DNA of 64,000 bases from Candidatus Binataceae bacterium (GTDB lineage Bacteria; Desulfobacterota; Binatia; Binatales; Binataceae), in assembly GCA_035650475.1 (NCBI GenBank), contig DASRHP010000012.1, positions 732,059 to 796,058 of the forward strand. Direction: 5' to 3'. Shown here piece by piece: positions 53,069 to 64,000 of the stretch (position 1 is its first letter; every line of letters starts with the position of its first letter). The position numbers were made by a program, and so were the translations under genes. The notes under the pieces are model-generated. The model was not told the DNA's origin, did no database searches, and saw only the letters and a program-made list of their open reading frames with translations.

Positions 53069-54280
53069 ATGAAGACGCCGCTTGACGGAATAAGGGTCAT
53101 CGACTGGACGATCTGGCAGCAGGGGCCGTATTCTACCGCGCTGCTCGGCGACCTGGGCGCTGAAGTCATCAAGCTTGAGACACTGGAGGGCGACCCGGGA
53201 CGCGCGATTTTCGCGGTTTCCGGCAGCACCACCGAGCGCAACGGGCGCAACTTTTACTTCGAATCCAACAACCGTCACAAGAAGAGCGTCACGCTGGATT
53301 TGAAAAAGCCTCAAGCGCGCGAGATCGTTTACCGTCTGGTCGAACGGAGCGACGTGTTCGTGCAAAACTACCGCAAGGGCGTCGCCCAGCGGCTCGGCCT
53401 CGACTACAAGACCCTGCGCGAGCACAACCCTAAGCTCATCTATGCGACCGCCTCCGGCTACGGGCCCGAAGGGCCCGACAGCGGCGAGCCATCGTTCGAT
53501 TACCTGGCGCAGGCGCGTTCCGGGATCATGAATATCGCCGGCATCAATAGCGACGAGCCGGTGTACCTGTTCGGCGGGGTGGCCGACCAGATGGGCGCGA
53601 TCATGTTGTGCTACGGCGTGCTGACGGCGTTACTCGCACGCGAGCGCTACGGCGTCGGACAGGAGGTCAACGCGTCGCATCTCGGCTCGATGATCGCGCT
53701 CCAGGGGCTCAATCTCTCGTGCCGCACGATCCTGGGGACCGAGTTCCGCCGCAATACGCGCGAGAATTCCTTCAATCCGCTGTGGAACCACTACCGATGC
53801 GCGGACGGCAAGTGGCTGACACTCGGGATGATCCAGGCCGATCGCTACTGGAAGGACCTGTGCAACACGCTCGGCGCGCCCGAGCTGATCGACGACCCGC
53901 GCTTCAAAGACATCGCGGTGCGCGGCAAGCATTGCAAGGAACTGATCGCGATCTTCGACCGGATCTTCGCGACCCAGCCTCGCGACGAGTGGATGCGGCG
54001 GCTGAAGGCGGGCGGCGACTTCATCTACACCGTCGTCAATCGCGTCTCCGACCTGCCCGACGACCCGCAGGTGCAAGCCAACGAGTATGTGGTCAACTAT
54101 CAACATCCCACAATGGGCGAGATGAAGCTGGTCGGCTTCCCGGTGCGCTTCAGCGAGACGCCGGCCGAGCCGCGCGGCCACGCGCCCGAGCTGGGCGAAC
54201 ACACCGAAATGATCCTGACCGAGATGCTGGGCTATAGCTGGGAGGACGTGGCGCGGCTTAAGGAGTCGGGTGTAATCTGA
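53069..54280 (+). CDS. Class III CoA-transferase (CaiB/BaiF family), second copy
   Basis: 403 residues. N-terminal IDWTIWQQGPYSTALLGDLGAEVIKLET; FVQNYRKGVAQRLGLDYKTL; ATASGYGPEGPDSGEPSFDYLAQARSGIMN. The catalytic Asp candidate is in the GGVADQMGAIM region (about residue 175). Only remotely like the copy at 6054. A NTF2-like gene follows 52 bp downstream, a pairing that suggests a small catabolic module. Substrate unknown. Confidence 0.9.
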   Translation: MKTPLDGIRVIDWTIWQQGPYSTALLGDLGAEVIKLETLEGDPGRAIFAVSGSTTERNGRNFYFESNNRHKKSVTLDLKKPQAREIVYRLVERSDVFVQNYRKGVAQRLGLDYKTLREHNPKLIYATASGYGPEGPDSGEPSFDYLAQARSGIMNIAGINSDEPVYLFGGVADQMGAIMLCYGVLTALLARERYGVGQEVNASHLGSMIALQGLNLSCRTILGTEFRRNTRENSFNPLWNHYRCADGKWLTLGMIQADRYWKDLCNTLGAPELIDDPRFKDIAVRGKHCKELIAIFDRIFATQPRDEWMRRLKAGGDFIYTVVNRVSDLPDDPQVQANEYVVNYQHPTMGEMKLVGFPVRFSETPAEPRGHAPELGEHTEMILTEMLGYSWEDVARLKESGVI

Positions 54281-54332
54281 CGCGGCGCGAGGCGTGCCGA
54301 TAGGCGGCGCGCATCGGGGAGGAGACAGTCGT

Positions 54333-54740
54333 ATGCCAGCAATCACCGGCACCATGGAAGACCGCGAGCAGATCCGCGAGCTTTACGCCCGCTATGCGAT
54401 TTACATCGACAACAGCCAGTTCGACGACTGGGTCAACTGCTTTACCGAGGACGGGATTTTCGAAAGCCCGATGCTCGGCAAACATGAGGGGCACGCCGCG
54501 CTGCGGCGCTTTTGCTCGTCGTACAAAGAATCGTGGGCGGGCGCGCAGGTGCGCCACATGATGGTTAACGTGAGCTTCGACGTCCACGGGGACCACGCCC
54601 ATGGCACCTGCAACCTGATCTATTTCCATATCAAGGGCGGCAAGACCGAGCTGGCCGCGGTCGGCGGCTACCGCGACGAGCTACGCAAGGTCGGCGCCAA
54701 CTGGCTGTTCGCCCATCGCAAGGTCTGGGTGGACAAGTAA
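54333..54740 (+). CDS. NTF2-like/SnoaL-type protein
   Basis: 135 residues from the ATG at 54333 (GGGGAGGAGAC upstream). Cone-shaped NTF2 fold: EDREQIRELYARYAIYIDNSQFDDWVNCFTEDGIFE at the N-terminus, RHMMVNVSFDVHGDHAHGTC, GGYRDELRKVGANWLFAHRKVW. Such proteins are isomerase, hydrolase or dehydratase-like enzymes, or binding proteins. Tyr17, Asp30 and His residues could be catalytic. It is probably co-transcribed with the upstream CoA-transferase. Confidence 0.82.
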   Translation: MPAITGTMEDREQIRELYARYAIYIDNSQFDDWVNCFTEDGIFESPMLGKHEGHAALRRFCSSYKESWAGAQVRHMMVNVSFDVHGDHAHGTCNLIYFHIKGGKTELAAVGGYRDELRKVGANWLFAHRKVWVDK

Positions 54741-54747
54741 GCCCCGC

Positions 54748-55659
54748 CTAGCCCCGCGCGCTGCGTCCTGCTTCGTGCAGCGCGTCCTCCAAATCGCGCG
54801 GCAGCGGCGCGCGCACGCGCGCCGCTCCCGAGCCGGGCGAGCGAAATTCGATTTCCGCCAGATGGAGCCAGAAGCGGCCGGGCGCAAGCGCTCGAAGCGG
54901 CGGCCCGCCGTACAGCGCATCCCCGGCGATAGGATAGCCCGCCTGCGAGAGATGGACACGAATCTGATGGCGCATCCCGGTGCGCGGCGTCACCGCGACC
55001 AGGCTGAAGCGCCCGATTCGACGGATCGGCTCAACCGCCGTCGCGGCCGGGCGCGCCCCGGTGCGCGTCGCGCCCACGGCGAGCATCCGACGCGCGCTGC
55101 GCGGATGGTGGGCGAGCGGCGCGTCGATTTGAAGTGGTTCTTTAAATTCTCCCGCAACCAGCGCATGGTAGGTGCGGCGGATGCATCCGGCGCGGATGGC
55201 GGCGCGCAACTCAGCGAACGCTACCCGCTCCAACGCCACCAGCAGCGCGCCCGACGTGCCGTTGTCCAGTCGGTGGACCAGGCCGCCCTCGCGCAAATCG
55301 TCGCCGGATGCGGCCGCCCGCGGGAAGCGCGCAACCACTCCGTTCATCACGGTGCCGCGCTCGCCGGGACGCAGTGGATGGCATGGGAGGGGCGCGGACT
55401 TGTTGACGACCAGCACGGCGGAGTCACAAAAGAGAATCTCAAGCGCAACATCAGGGTCGGGCGCGAGAGCGGCCAGGACCGGCGCCGCCGCCACCTCGAC
55501 GCGGTCCGAAGTGCCGACCAACTCGCCCTTGCCGCGCGGCCGGCCGTTGACGCGCACCAAGCCCTGCGCCAGCATCTGGCGCGCGGCGCGGCGCGAGCGC
55601 GCAAAGCCGCGCCGCACCAAGTACTGATCGAGCCGTTCGCGCGCGTCCTGGGCGCTCAA
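54748..55659 (-). CDS. RluA-family pseudouridine synthase
   Basis: 303 residues. The N-terminal S4 RNA-binding domain (about 7-55) has LDQYLVRRGFARSRRAARQML. The catalytic domain has HRLDNGTSG with nucleophile Asp132 and KTYHALV-like RRTYHALVAGEF, and MRHQIRVHLSQAGYPIAGDALYG. It isomerises specific uridines of rRNA or tRNA. The start overlaps the stop of the next upstream gene (ATGA), so it is co-translated with an unknown protein. RluC versus RluD type is not resolved. Confidence 0.92.
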   Translation of the reverse strand: MSAQDARERLDQYLVRRGFARSRRAARQMLAQGLVRVNGRPRGKGELVGTSDRVEVAAAPVLAALAPDPDVALEILFCDSAVLVVNKSAPLPCHPLRPGERGTVMNGVVARFPRAAASGDDLREGGLVHRLDNGTSGALLVALERVAFAELRAAIRAGCIRRTYHALVAGEFKEPLQIDAPLAHHPRSARRMLAVGATRTGARPAATAVEPIRRIGRFSLVAVTPRTGMRHQIRVHLSQAGYPIAGDALYGGPPLRALAPGRFWLHLAEIEFRSPGSGAARVRAPLPRDLEDALHEAGRSARG

Positions 55660-56228
55660 TTGGGAGTCAGGCGCAGCCGCACCCAGCCTTCAATTTTCTC
55701 GCGGAAGCCGGCGAACGGATCCTGCTTGGGCGCGGGCGCGAAGAAACATTTGCGCATGTAGTCGAGCGCGCCCGAGTAGTTCTCGAACCCGCGGCTGAGC
55801 TCCTCGAAGATCAGAAAGCCTGGCCGGTAGAGTTGCACGTCGAATTCGGAAACCGCCTGGTAGGAGCGCTTGCCCTCTTCGAGGTAATAGTCGAGATAAC
55901 CGCCGCGCTCGACGAAGGCGCGGAACAGGCCGGACATGAACAGCGTGTAGTCGCCCACGTACTTGCGCAATTCGCGTTCGCCTACCATGCGCCGGCGGGT
56001 GTGCGGAGCGCCCATTTGCGCTGCCAGCATCTCGACCACGCTGGTCACGCGCCGTCCGCGCGCGTCCCGTATCGTCAGCCATCGCTCGGAAGCGCTGAAT
56101 TCGGTAAGCATCGAGGCTACGTAATCGACGATTTGCTGATCGCCCAGCCCGAGCTGGCCGAAACTGGTGCGGGTGAGGGCGAGAAAGAAATCTTTGAGTC
56201 GCTTGGCGGACGGGCGTTCGAGATCCAT
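55656..56228 (-). CDS. Conserved-looking hypothetical protein co-translated with RluA-type synthase
   Basis: 190 residues, no recognisable domain. All-helical prediction by eye, with no signal peptide or TM helix. Notable are a polar helix (RRRMVGERELRKYVGDYTLF), aromatic FRAFVERGGYLDYYLEEGKRSY, and SEFDVQLYRPGFLIFEELSRGFENYSGALDYM. Its stop overlaps the start of the RluA-type gene, so a linked role (RNA or ribosome) is possible. Function unknown. Confidence 0.7.
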   Translation of the reverse strand: MDLERPSAKRLKDFFLALTRTSFGQLGLGDQQIVDYVASMLTEFSASERWLTIRDARGRRVTSVVEMLAAQMGAPHTRRRMVGERELRKYVGDYTLFMSGLFRAFVERGGYLDYYLEEGKRSYQAVSEFDVQLYRPGFLIFEELSRGFENYSGALDYMRKCFFAPAPKQDPFAGFREKIEGWVRLRLTPN

Positions 56229-56325
56229 AGTCCCTGCTCAACGCGATGCCCGACGAGCCCACCCCCGCCGGGGCTGACCTGTAAAAATTCTAGCAGACGA
56301 ATTCACCGCTTGCGAAATCGCTCGC

Positions 56326-56559
56326 TCATCGCGGCGCAAGCGGAAGCGGTGACGGCGCGATACCCGAACCCTGACCCGGGGCCGGCAGTGGCGCAGGAGC
56401 TACCTCCGGCGCTGGCGCGGGCGGCCGCCTGTAGGCTGGAAACTGCTTCCATGACGCCCACAGCAGAATCGCGAGTACGATGAGTACGACGATCACGTCG
56501 CTCAGACCAAGCCGCGTTGCGCCGCGACGCCATCGGAATATCTTTCGGCCCCGCTCCAT
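56326..56559 (-). CDS. Small single-pass membrane protein, unknown
   Basis: 77 residues from the ATG at 56559 (AGGGG upstream); a frame reaching 56628 overlaps uvrA by 35 bp. Basic N-terminus (RKIFRWRRG), one strong TM helix (LSDVIVVLIVLAILLWASW, about 20-38) and a Pro/Ala/Gly-rich tail. It looks like a signal-anchor membrane protein with a disordered periplasmic or cytoplasmic tail. Low-complexity sequence makes the coding call moderate. Confidence 0.5.
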   Translation of the reverse strand: MERGRKIFRWRRGATRLGLSDVIVVLIVLAILLWASWKQFPAYRRPPAPAPEVAPAPLPAPGQGSGIAPSPLPLAPR

Positions 56560-56593
56560 CACAACCCCTGCGCCCATCGCGCGCGAATGCGCG

Positions 56594-59614
<3,021 letters not shown>

Positions 59615-59615
59615 G

Positions 59616-59837
59616 CTAGCGCGGATCGCTCAGCGGGCGCGCCCTTTTGCGCCGCTCGCCGGGAAATTCGCCCGCGACCTTGGCGTAGAGCTCGGCAAGC
59701 TTGACGTCGAAAGCCGCCTGAAGGCGCGCGGTCTCGGCCTTGCGCGTGGCCTCGGGCAGGTCTTGCAGGCGCGCGAGATCTTCTTCGAGCTTGAACATCA
59801 GGCGGTTGCGTTCGAGGAGATATTGGTAGCCATTCAT
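59616..59837 (-). CDS. Small coiled-coil protein, unknown
   Basis: 73 residues from the ATG at 59837; eight codons more from a TTG at 59861 are possible. Highly charged helix: YLLERNRLMFKLEEDLARLQDLPEATRKAETARLQAAFDVKLAELYAKVAGEF, with heptad-like leucines, then a basic tail. Its stop is 2 bp from the uvrA start, so the pair is probably co-transcribed. Role unknown; it may be a UvrA-adjacent hypothetical only by position. Confidence 0.6.
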   Translation of the reverse strand: MNGYQYLLERNRLMFKLEEDLARLQDLPEATRKAETARLQAAFDVKLAELYAKVAGEFPGERRKRARPLSDPR

Positions 59838-59883
59838 ACGGCGAGTCCCCGCGAATTCCAAAGGTAAGAATTATAGGTTAAGC

Positions 59884-60723
59884 TTGCGGCAGCGGACAAC
59901 CACGTCCGCGTCCTTCTCAAAAGTGGCTGTCCTCCGCCGCCGTATCGCGCTCCCGCCCGCCCCTTCGGTCCTTCGCGCATGGGACGACCCCGGGCTTTCG
60001 CACGGCTTCCTTGGGCGGGAGGGAGGAGTCAGCCGCGGACCGTACGCCACGCTTAACCTTTCGTACTGGGTTGGCGATAACGCGCGCCTGGTCGATCTCA
60101 ACTGGCAGCGGGCGCGGATGCTGATGCCGCGCGGGACGCGGTTCGCCCAGCTCAACCAGGTCCACGGCAAAACGGTACACGTCGTACATCCGCATCACAC
60201 GGGCGATCCGCGCCCGCCGGGCGACGGCCTCATCACGACCGCTGCCGGCCTGGCGCTATGCATCTTTACTGCGGACTGTGTGCCGGTGCTGCTGGTCGAC
60301 GCCGAGCGCGGCGTGCTTGGCGCGCTGCACGCGGGATGGCGCGGAGCGCTGGCCGGAGTTGCGGCGGCGGGCGTGCGCGCGATGGTGCGCCAGAGGGCGC
60401 GGCCGGCGCGGATTCGCGCGGCGCTCGGCCCCTCGATCGGCCCGTGCTGTTACGAGGTCGATGCGGCGCTGGCCGAGCAGTTTGTCCGCCGCATCCACGG
60501 CGCCGGCGGCCATACCCGCGCAGGCACCCGGACGGACAAGGTTTATCTCGATCTACGCGGAATTATCGCCGACCAGCTCGTAGAGGCGGGGCTTGCGCGC
60601 GAGGCGGTGCAAAAGATCGGTCCGTGCACGCGGTGCAACTCCGAACGTTATTTCTCGCGGCGCGCCGCCGGCGGCGCGCCCACCGGCCTCCAGTTGAGTT
60701 TCATCGCGCGCGTCATGGGCTGA
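59884..60723 (+). CDS. pgeF: YfiH/PgeF-family multicopper-like (laccase-domain) protein
   Basis: 279 residues from a TTG at 59884 (a GTG about 16 codons in is also possible). DUF152 family: LSHGFLGREGGVSRGPYATLNL, QVHGKTV with metal-binding His, TADCVPVLL with Cys and LHAGWRGALAGV with His. YfiH proteins act in peptidoglycan editing by recycling misincorporated amino sugars or as purine nucleoside phosphorylase-like enzymes. It starts 46 bp from the divergent coiled-coil gene. Confidence 0.88.
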   Translation: MRQRTTTSASFSKVAVLRRRIALPPAPSVLRAWDDPGLSHGFLGREGGVSRGPYATLNLSYWVGDNARLVDLNWQRARMLMPRGTRFAQLNQVHGKTVHVVHPHHTGDPRPPGDGLITTAAGLALCIFTADCVPVLLVDAERGVLGALHAGWRGALAGVAAAGVRAMVRQRARPARIRAALGPSIGPCCYEVDAALAEQFVRRIHGAGGHTRAGTRTDKVYLDLRGIIADQLVEAGLAREAVQKIGPCTRCNSERYFSRRAAGGAPTGLQLSFIARVMG

Positions 60724-60853
60724 AATTTTCGCCTCCGTTGATTGGGGTGTGCGGCGCCAGGCGCCTTGGCTGCGGCAGCGCGCGCCGGATTGCGCTAGAC
60801 TGAAAAGGTCTCGCGGCGCTACGTCCGCGCCGCCGAATCTTGGAGAAGCGTTG

Positions 60854-62608
60854 ATGGAAGCGTCGCCCACCAGCGTCCGGCAAAAGACCGGATCTGACCT
60901 GGTCGCTCCCGACTGCCGCGGAACAAATTTCTATCGCGCCGATCGCGCCTTTCGCGATCTGCTCGGGGTTTACATGGAACCCGCGCTGCAGGTGCATCTC
61001 GAGCCGCACTACGATCGGCTCGGAGAGCTCGCGGGCGGCCGTCTCGACGAGCTCGCCGACCTCGCCGACAAGCATCCCCCCGTGCTTCATCCGCGCGACC
61101 GCTTTGGACGCGACGAGGAATGGATAGAGTATCATCCGGCGTACCACGAGATGGAGCGCATCGCGTTCGTCGAACTGGGCCTCCACGCGATGAGCCATCG
61201 CGCCGGCGTGCTCGGATGGCCGGAGCCGATGCCGCCGATCGCCAAGTACGGTTTCCAGTACCTCTTCGTGCAGGCCGAGTTCGGCCTGATGTGCCCGGTC
61301 AGCGTTTCTGACACCAGCAATTACGTAATCGCGCGCTACGGCAGCGACCAGCTCAAGCGCGAGCTGCTGCCGCGCCTGCTCTCGCAAGACCCGGCCACGA
61401 TGTGGAAGGGCACGCAGTTCATGACCGAGAAGTCGGGCGGCTCTGACGTCGGCGCGCTCGAAAGCGTCGCGCGCGTCGAGAACGGCGAGTGGCGGCTGTA
61501 CGGCGAGAAGTGGTTCTGCTCGCACGCCGACGCCGACCTGGCGCTTATCCTCGCGCGGCCCGAGGGGGCGCCCGCCGGCACGCGCGGGTTGGGGCTGTTC
61601 GCGATGCCGCGCCGGCTCGCCGACGGCAGGCGCAACCGCTACCGCGTGGTGCGTCTGAAGGATAAGCTCGGCACGCGCTCGATGGCGAGCGGCGAAATCC
61701 GGCTGGAGGGCGCCTTCGCATGGCAGGTCGGCGAACTGCGCAACGGCTTCAAGCAGATGCTCGACCAGGTCAACCTCTCGCGTCTGTCGCACGGCGTGCG
61801 CGCGGCGGCGATGATGCGGCGGTGCCTCAACGAGGCGCTATGCGTCGCGCGCAAGCGCACGGCCTTCGGCCGCGCGCTCATCGAGATGCCGCTGATGCGC
61901 CGCCAGTTGCTCAAGCTGATGGTCCCGACCGAACAAGCGCTCTCGATGTACGCGTGGACGGCGGACGTGATGGGGCGCGCGAATCGGGGCGAGGAGGGCG
62001 CCGCGCATCTTTTGCGGATTCTGACTCCGCTGTACAAGTTCCGCGCCTGCCGCGACAACCTCCGCGTGGCGACCGGCGCGATGGAGGTGCGCGGCGGCAA
62101 CGGCTACATCGAGGACTGGGTCAACGCGCGCTTGGTGCGCGACGCCCAGATTGGCGTGCTGTGGGAGGGCACCAGCAACATCAACGCGCTCGACGCGATT
62201 GGGCGGGCGGCGGCCCGCATGCGCGCGCACGAGACGTTGGGCGAGGCGCTGCGTGCGCGCCTGGACGACGCGCCGCGTTTGCCGCGGCAATACCGCACGC
62301 GGCTGGCTGAATTGGTCGCCCGCGCGGTCGCGTTTGCCGCCGAAGCATCCAATGGGCAGAACGAAAAGCTCGCGCGAATGGCGGCAGGCGCGTTGTACAA
62401 TGTGGGCAGCGCCGTCCTGATGGCGTGGGAGGCGGCGAAGCTCAATAACGGACGGCGGTTGCTGCTCTCACGGATGGTTGTCGAGCATCGATTAAGCCCA
62501 CAAGATCCGCTCGCGCCGCCAAGCGAGGCGTGGGAGGAGCGGGCGACCGCGCTGCTGCTCGGTGACAGCGAGGTTACGCTCGACGACGCCGCGGCATTAA
62601 TGGCTTGA
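60854..62608 (+). CDS. Acyl-CoA dehydrogenase, AidB-like
   Basis: 584 residues from the ATG at 60854 (GGAGAAG upstream); the frame reaches upstream to 60749 but not credibly. It has the FAD-type acyl-CoA dehydrogenase fold with WIEYHPAYHEMERIAFVELGLH as in AidB-like proteins. TQFMTEKSGGSDVGALE, LYGEKWFCSHADADLALILARP, GTRSMASGEIRLEGAFAW and a catalytic Glu in VLWEGTSNINALDAIGR are present. The C-terminal ~100 residues are family-specific. Substrate unknown. Archease follows after 3 bp. Confidence 0.9.
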   Translation: MEASPTSVRQKTGSDLVAPDCRGTNFYRADRAFRDLLGVYMEPALQVHLEPHYDRLGELAGGRLDELADLADKHPPVLHPRDRFGRDEEWIEYHPAYHEMERIAFVELGLHAMSHRAGVLGWPEPMPPIAKYGFQYLFVQAEFGLMCPVSVSDTSNYVIARYGSDQLKRELLPRLLSQDPATMWKGTQFMTEKSGGSDVGALESVARVENGEWRLYGEKWFCSHADADLALILARPEGAPAGTRGLGLFAMPRRLADGRRNRYRVVRLKDKLGTRSMASGEIRLEGAFAWQVGELRNGFKQMLDQVNLSRLSHGVRAAAMMRRCLNEALCVARKRTAFGRALIEMPLMRRQLLKLMVPTEQALSMYAWTADVMGRANRGEEGAAHLLRILTPLYKFRACRDNLRVATGAMEVRGGNGYIEDWVNARLVRDAQIGVLWEGTSNINALDAIGRAAARMRAHETLGEALRARLDDAPRLPRQYRTRLAELVARAVAFAAEASNGQNEKLARMAAGALYNVGSAVLMAWEAAKLNNGRRLLLSRMVVEHRLSPQDPLAPPSEAWEERATALLLGDSEVTLDDAAALMA

Positions 62609-62611
62609 AAG

Positions 62612-63040
62612 ATGGCGGACCGACCGAGCTGGCTGCGCGAGATCGAGCATACGGGCGATACCGGCGTCGAGGTCGAAGCGCCGACGCGCGCCGAGCTGTT
62701 CGCGCGCGCAGCGCTTGCGATGGCGCGGCTGATGGTCGAAGAAGAGGGAATCGAGCCGGTCGAGCGGCGCGAGGTTGCAGCGCGCGGCGTCGAAGACGCC
62801 GCGCTCCTGCATGACCTGCTCGCAGGGGCGCTCAATCTTTTTCTGTCCGACGGCTTCATCTGGCGCGACGCCGCCGCGACCGAGGACGGAGAGCGCGTGG
62901 TGCTTACCCTGACCGGGGAGCGCTTTGACCGCCGGCGCCATACCCTGCTCGGCGAGATCAAAGCGGTCACCTACCATCAGCTGAGCGTGGCGAAGAGCGA
63001 TACGGAAGGTTGGCGCGCCCGCGTGATCTTCGACGTATGA
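62612..63040 (+). CDS. Archease (RNA ligase RtcB cofactor)
   Basis: 142 residues. EHTGDTGVEVEAPTRAELFARAALAMARLM, LLHDLLAGALNLFL and GEIKAVTYHQLSV match the archease family. Archease activates RtcB by promoting guanylylation. Conserved acidic residues near Asp18 and a C-terminal Asp/Glu (IFDV) are in place. No rtcB lies in the window. It follows the acyl-CoA dehydrogenase stop by 3 bp, so it is co-transcribed, but the two have no obvious shared role. Confidence 0.85.
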   Translation: MADRPSWLREIEHTGDTGVEVEAPTRAELFARAALAMARLMVEEEGIEPVERREVAARGVEDAALLHDLLAGALNLFLSDGFIWRDAAATEDGERVVLTLTGERFDRRRHTLLGEIKAVTYHQLSVAKSDTEGWRARVIFDV

Positions 63041-63087
63041 GCGGGCGTGCCCTCGGCGACGTTAATTCGCATCGGAGAGAAATCGCC

Positions 63088-63729
63088 ATGAACCCCAGAA
63101 CGACGCTATTCTACGACGTCGACACGCAGCGCGACTTTCTCGAGCCCGGCGGCCGGCTTTACGTCAAGGGTGCCGACCGGATAATTCCGGCGCTCGAGCG
63201 CCTCACTGCGATCGCGCGGGAGCGCGGGTGTCGGATCGTCGCTTCGGTCGATCGTCACTTCCCCGGCGACCCCGAGCTCAAGCGCAACGGCGGGGAGTTC
63301 GACGATCACTGCATGGACGGCACGTCCGGCCAGCAGAAAATCGCGGCGACCGCGCCGCGCAATCCATACTATCTGGAGAATCGCGAGTTGAGCGGCGCCG
63401 AGCTGGACGCGGCGCTGGCGCATCGCGGCGAGCTGGTAATCGAAAAGCAGCGCTTCGACGTCTTCGCCGGAAATCGCCACGCCCGCTCGGTGCTCGCGCG
63501 AATCCTGCGCGATTACACTGACGTCGTCGTGTACGGGGTTTACGCCGAGGTGTGCGTGAACGACGCGATTCGCGGCCTGCTCGAACTGGGTCCGAAGATC
63601 CACGCTGTGACCGACGCGATCGCGGACATCGGCGCTGAGGGTGCGCGATGCCGCGAGCAGTGGCGCGCGGCGGGCGTCGAGCTGCTGACGTTGGATGAGC
63701 TGGCCGCGCGGCTCGGGCCGCCGGCGTGA
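63088..63729 (+). CDS. Isochorismatase-family cysteine hydrolase
   Basis: 213 residues from the ATG at 63088 (GGAGAG about 10 bp upstream). Triad Asp10 (FYDVDTQRDF), Lys120 (ELVIEKQRFD) and Cys156 (YAEVCVND) is complete. This family includes nicotinamidase (PncA) and ureidomalonase/isochorismatase-like enzymes. An expected metal-site residue (DxHxxxH of nicotinamidase) appears partly as DRHFPGDPE, so nicotinamidase is possible but not certain. It converges on the ThiE-like gene. Confidence 0.85.
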   Translation: MNPRTTLFYDVDTQRDFLEPGGRLYVKGADRIIPALERLTAIARERGCRIVASVDRHFPGDPELKRNGGEFDDHCMDGTSGQQKIAATAPRNPYYLENRELSGAELDAALAHRGELVIEKQRFDVFAGNRHARSVLARILRDYTDVVVYGVYAEVCVNDAIRGLLELGPKIHAVTDAIADIGAEGARCREQWRAAGVELLTLDELAARLGPPA

Positions 63730-63752
63730 GCCGCTTGTCCAGCCGGCAGGGG

Positions 63753-63998
63753 CTAGCGCGGCGCAAGGCCGGCAGCACGCAGCGCGGCGGCCAGCGCCCG
63801 CGCGGCGGCTGGCGGGTCATCGGCGCCCAAGATGGCGCCGATGACGGCGACGCCGACAGGCGCATCCAGCTCGACCACGCGCTCGGCGGTCACGCCGCCG
63901 AGCGCGAAGACCGGCATCCCGGCCGCGGCGCGGCACGCGGCGGCGAGCTCCTTGCCGCCGCGTGCCGGGCCGTAGGCCGCCTTCGACAGCGGTCGCCA
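63753..63998 (-). CDS. Thiamine phosphate synthase/TenI-like protein, 3' part (runs off the window)
   Basis: 81 residues of the C-terminal end; the start is beyond the window. KAAYGPARGGKEL and VFALGGVTAERVVEL ... GVAVIGAIL match ThiE/TenI (thiamine phosphate synthase or thiazole tautomerase): GG and ALGG are phosphate-binding segments. The Ala-rich last ~25 residues are variable. The true frame on the minus strand ends at TAG 63753-63755. It converges on the isochorismatase-family gene. Whether it is ThiE or TenI cannot be told without the N-terminus. Confidence 0.8.
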   Translation of the reverse strand, partial: WRPLSKAAYGPARGGKELAAACRAAAGMPVFALGGVTAERVVELDAPVGVAVIGAILGADDPPAAARALAAALRAAGLAPR

Positions 63999-64000
63999 TA

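Noticed and set aside
60749..60853. Upstream extension of the acyl-CoA dehydrogenase frame
   Set aside because: The extension is basic and unconserved, and the ATG at 60854 has a GGAGAAG ribosome site.

Overview
The window is very GC-rich chromosomal DNA from a bacterium. It is densely packed, with long co-directional runs of genes, frequent ATGA/GTGA stop-start overlaps and many GTG/TTG starts. Conserved housekeeping blocks are present: rpmE-prfA-prmC-murA-hisD-hisB-hisA, comF-purM-purN, uvrA, rluA-type and dacA. So are gene types common in uncultivated soil or subsurface lineages: two class III (CaiB/BaiF) CoA-transferases, two luciferase-like (LLM) oxidoreductases, an AidB-like acyl-CoA dehydrogenase and an ADP-forming acyl-CoA synthetase. 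The rpmE/prfA/prmC/murA/his order resembles former Deltaproteobacteria and relatives. A Binatota, Rokubacteria or Desulfobacterota-like source is plausible, but this is inference and not proven by the window. I see no rRNA, tRNA, CRISPR array, phage or insertion sequence.

Layout. 1-1754: 3' part of a ClC chloride transporter. 1762-5829 (minus): likely signalling operon of a twin-FHA membrane protein, a zinc-ribbon membrane protein, a Ser/Thr kinase with a WNK-like lysine position, and a PHP-domain protein. 6054-8213: CoA-transferase and an LLM protein. 8242-12576: Ca2+-type P-ATPase and a divergent Ca2+/Na+ exchanger, plus UspA. 12729-16365 (minus): lipoprotein, DapA-like aldolase and a PfkB-SIS fusion. 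16582-23030 (plus): translation, cell wall and histidine block, in which hisG, hisC, hisH, hisF and hisI are missing. 23273-27845: an orphan set of three TadG-like secreted/membrane proteins and one TadE-like protein, with strong terminators, palindromic promoter sites and a 588-bp intergenic region full of inverted repeats. One hairpin of that region recurs after the third paralog. 27932-34482: 2-hydroxyacid dehydrogenase, ADP-forming acyl-CoA synthetase, a lipoprotein and SppA. 34498-40564: IclR-linked aromatic catabolism cluster (LigAB-type extradiol dioxygenase, HpaB-type hydroxylase, LLM oxidoreductase, divergent DHOD-like enzyme).

40590-46174 (minus): glutamate-cysteine ligase, orphan GspC, Eis-like acetyltransferase, PBP5-type carboxypeptidase and a DUF2333-like protein. 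46325-48503 (plus): glycerol kinase and a GNAT protein. 48500-52927 (minus): comF, methyltransferase, purM, purN, glycosyltransferase, glutaredoxin and a cold-shock-like protein. 53069-54740: a second CoA-transferase with an NTF2-like protein. 54748-59837 (minus): RluA-type pseudouridine synthase, a co-translated unknown protein, a small membrane protein, uvrA and a coiled-coil protein. 59884-63729 (plus): YfiH/PgeF, acyl-CoA dehydrogenase, archease and an isochorismatase-family hydrolase. The window ends inside a ThiE/TenI-like gene on the minus strand.

The most unusual items are the WNK-like lysine arrangement of the kinase, the TadG-like paralog cluster with its structured intergenic DNA, the PfkB-SIS fusion next to a DapA-like aldolase, and the gapped histidine operon.
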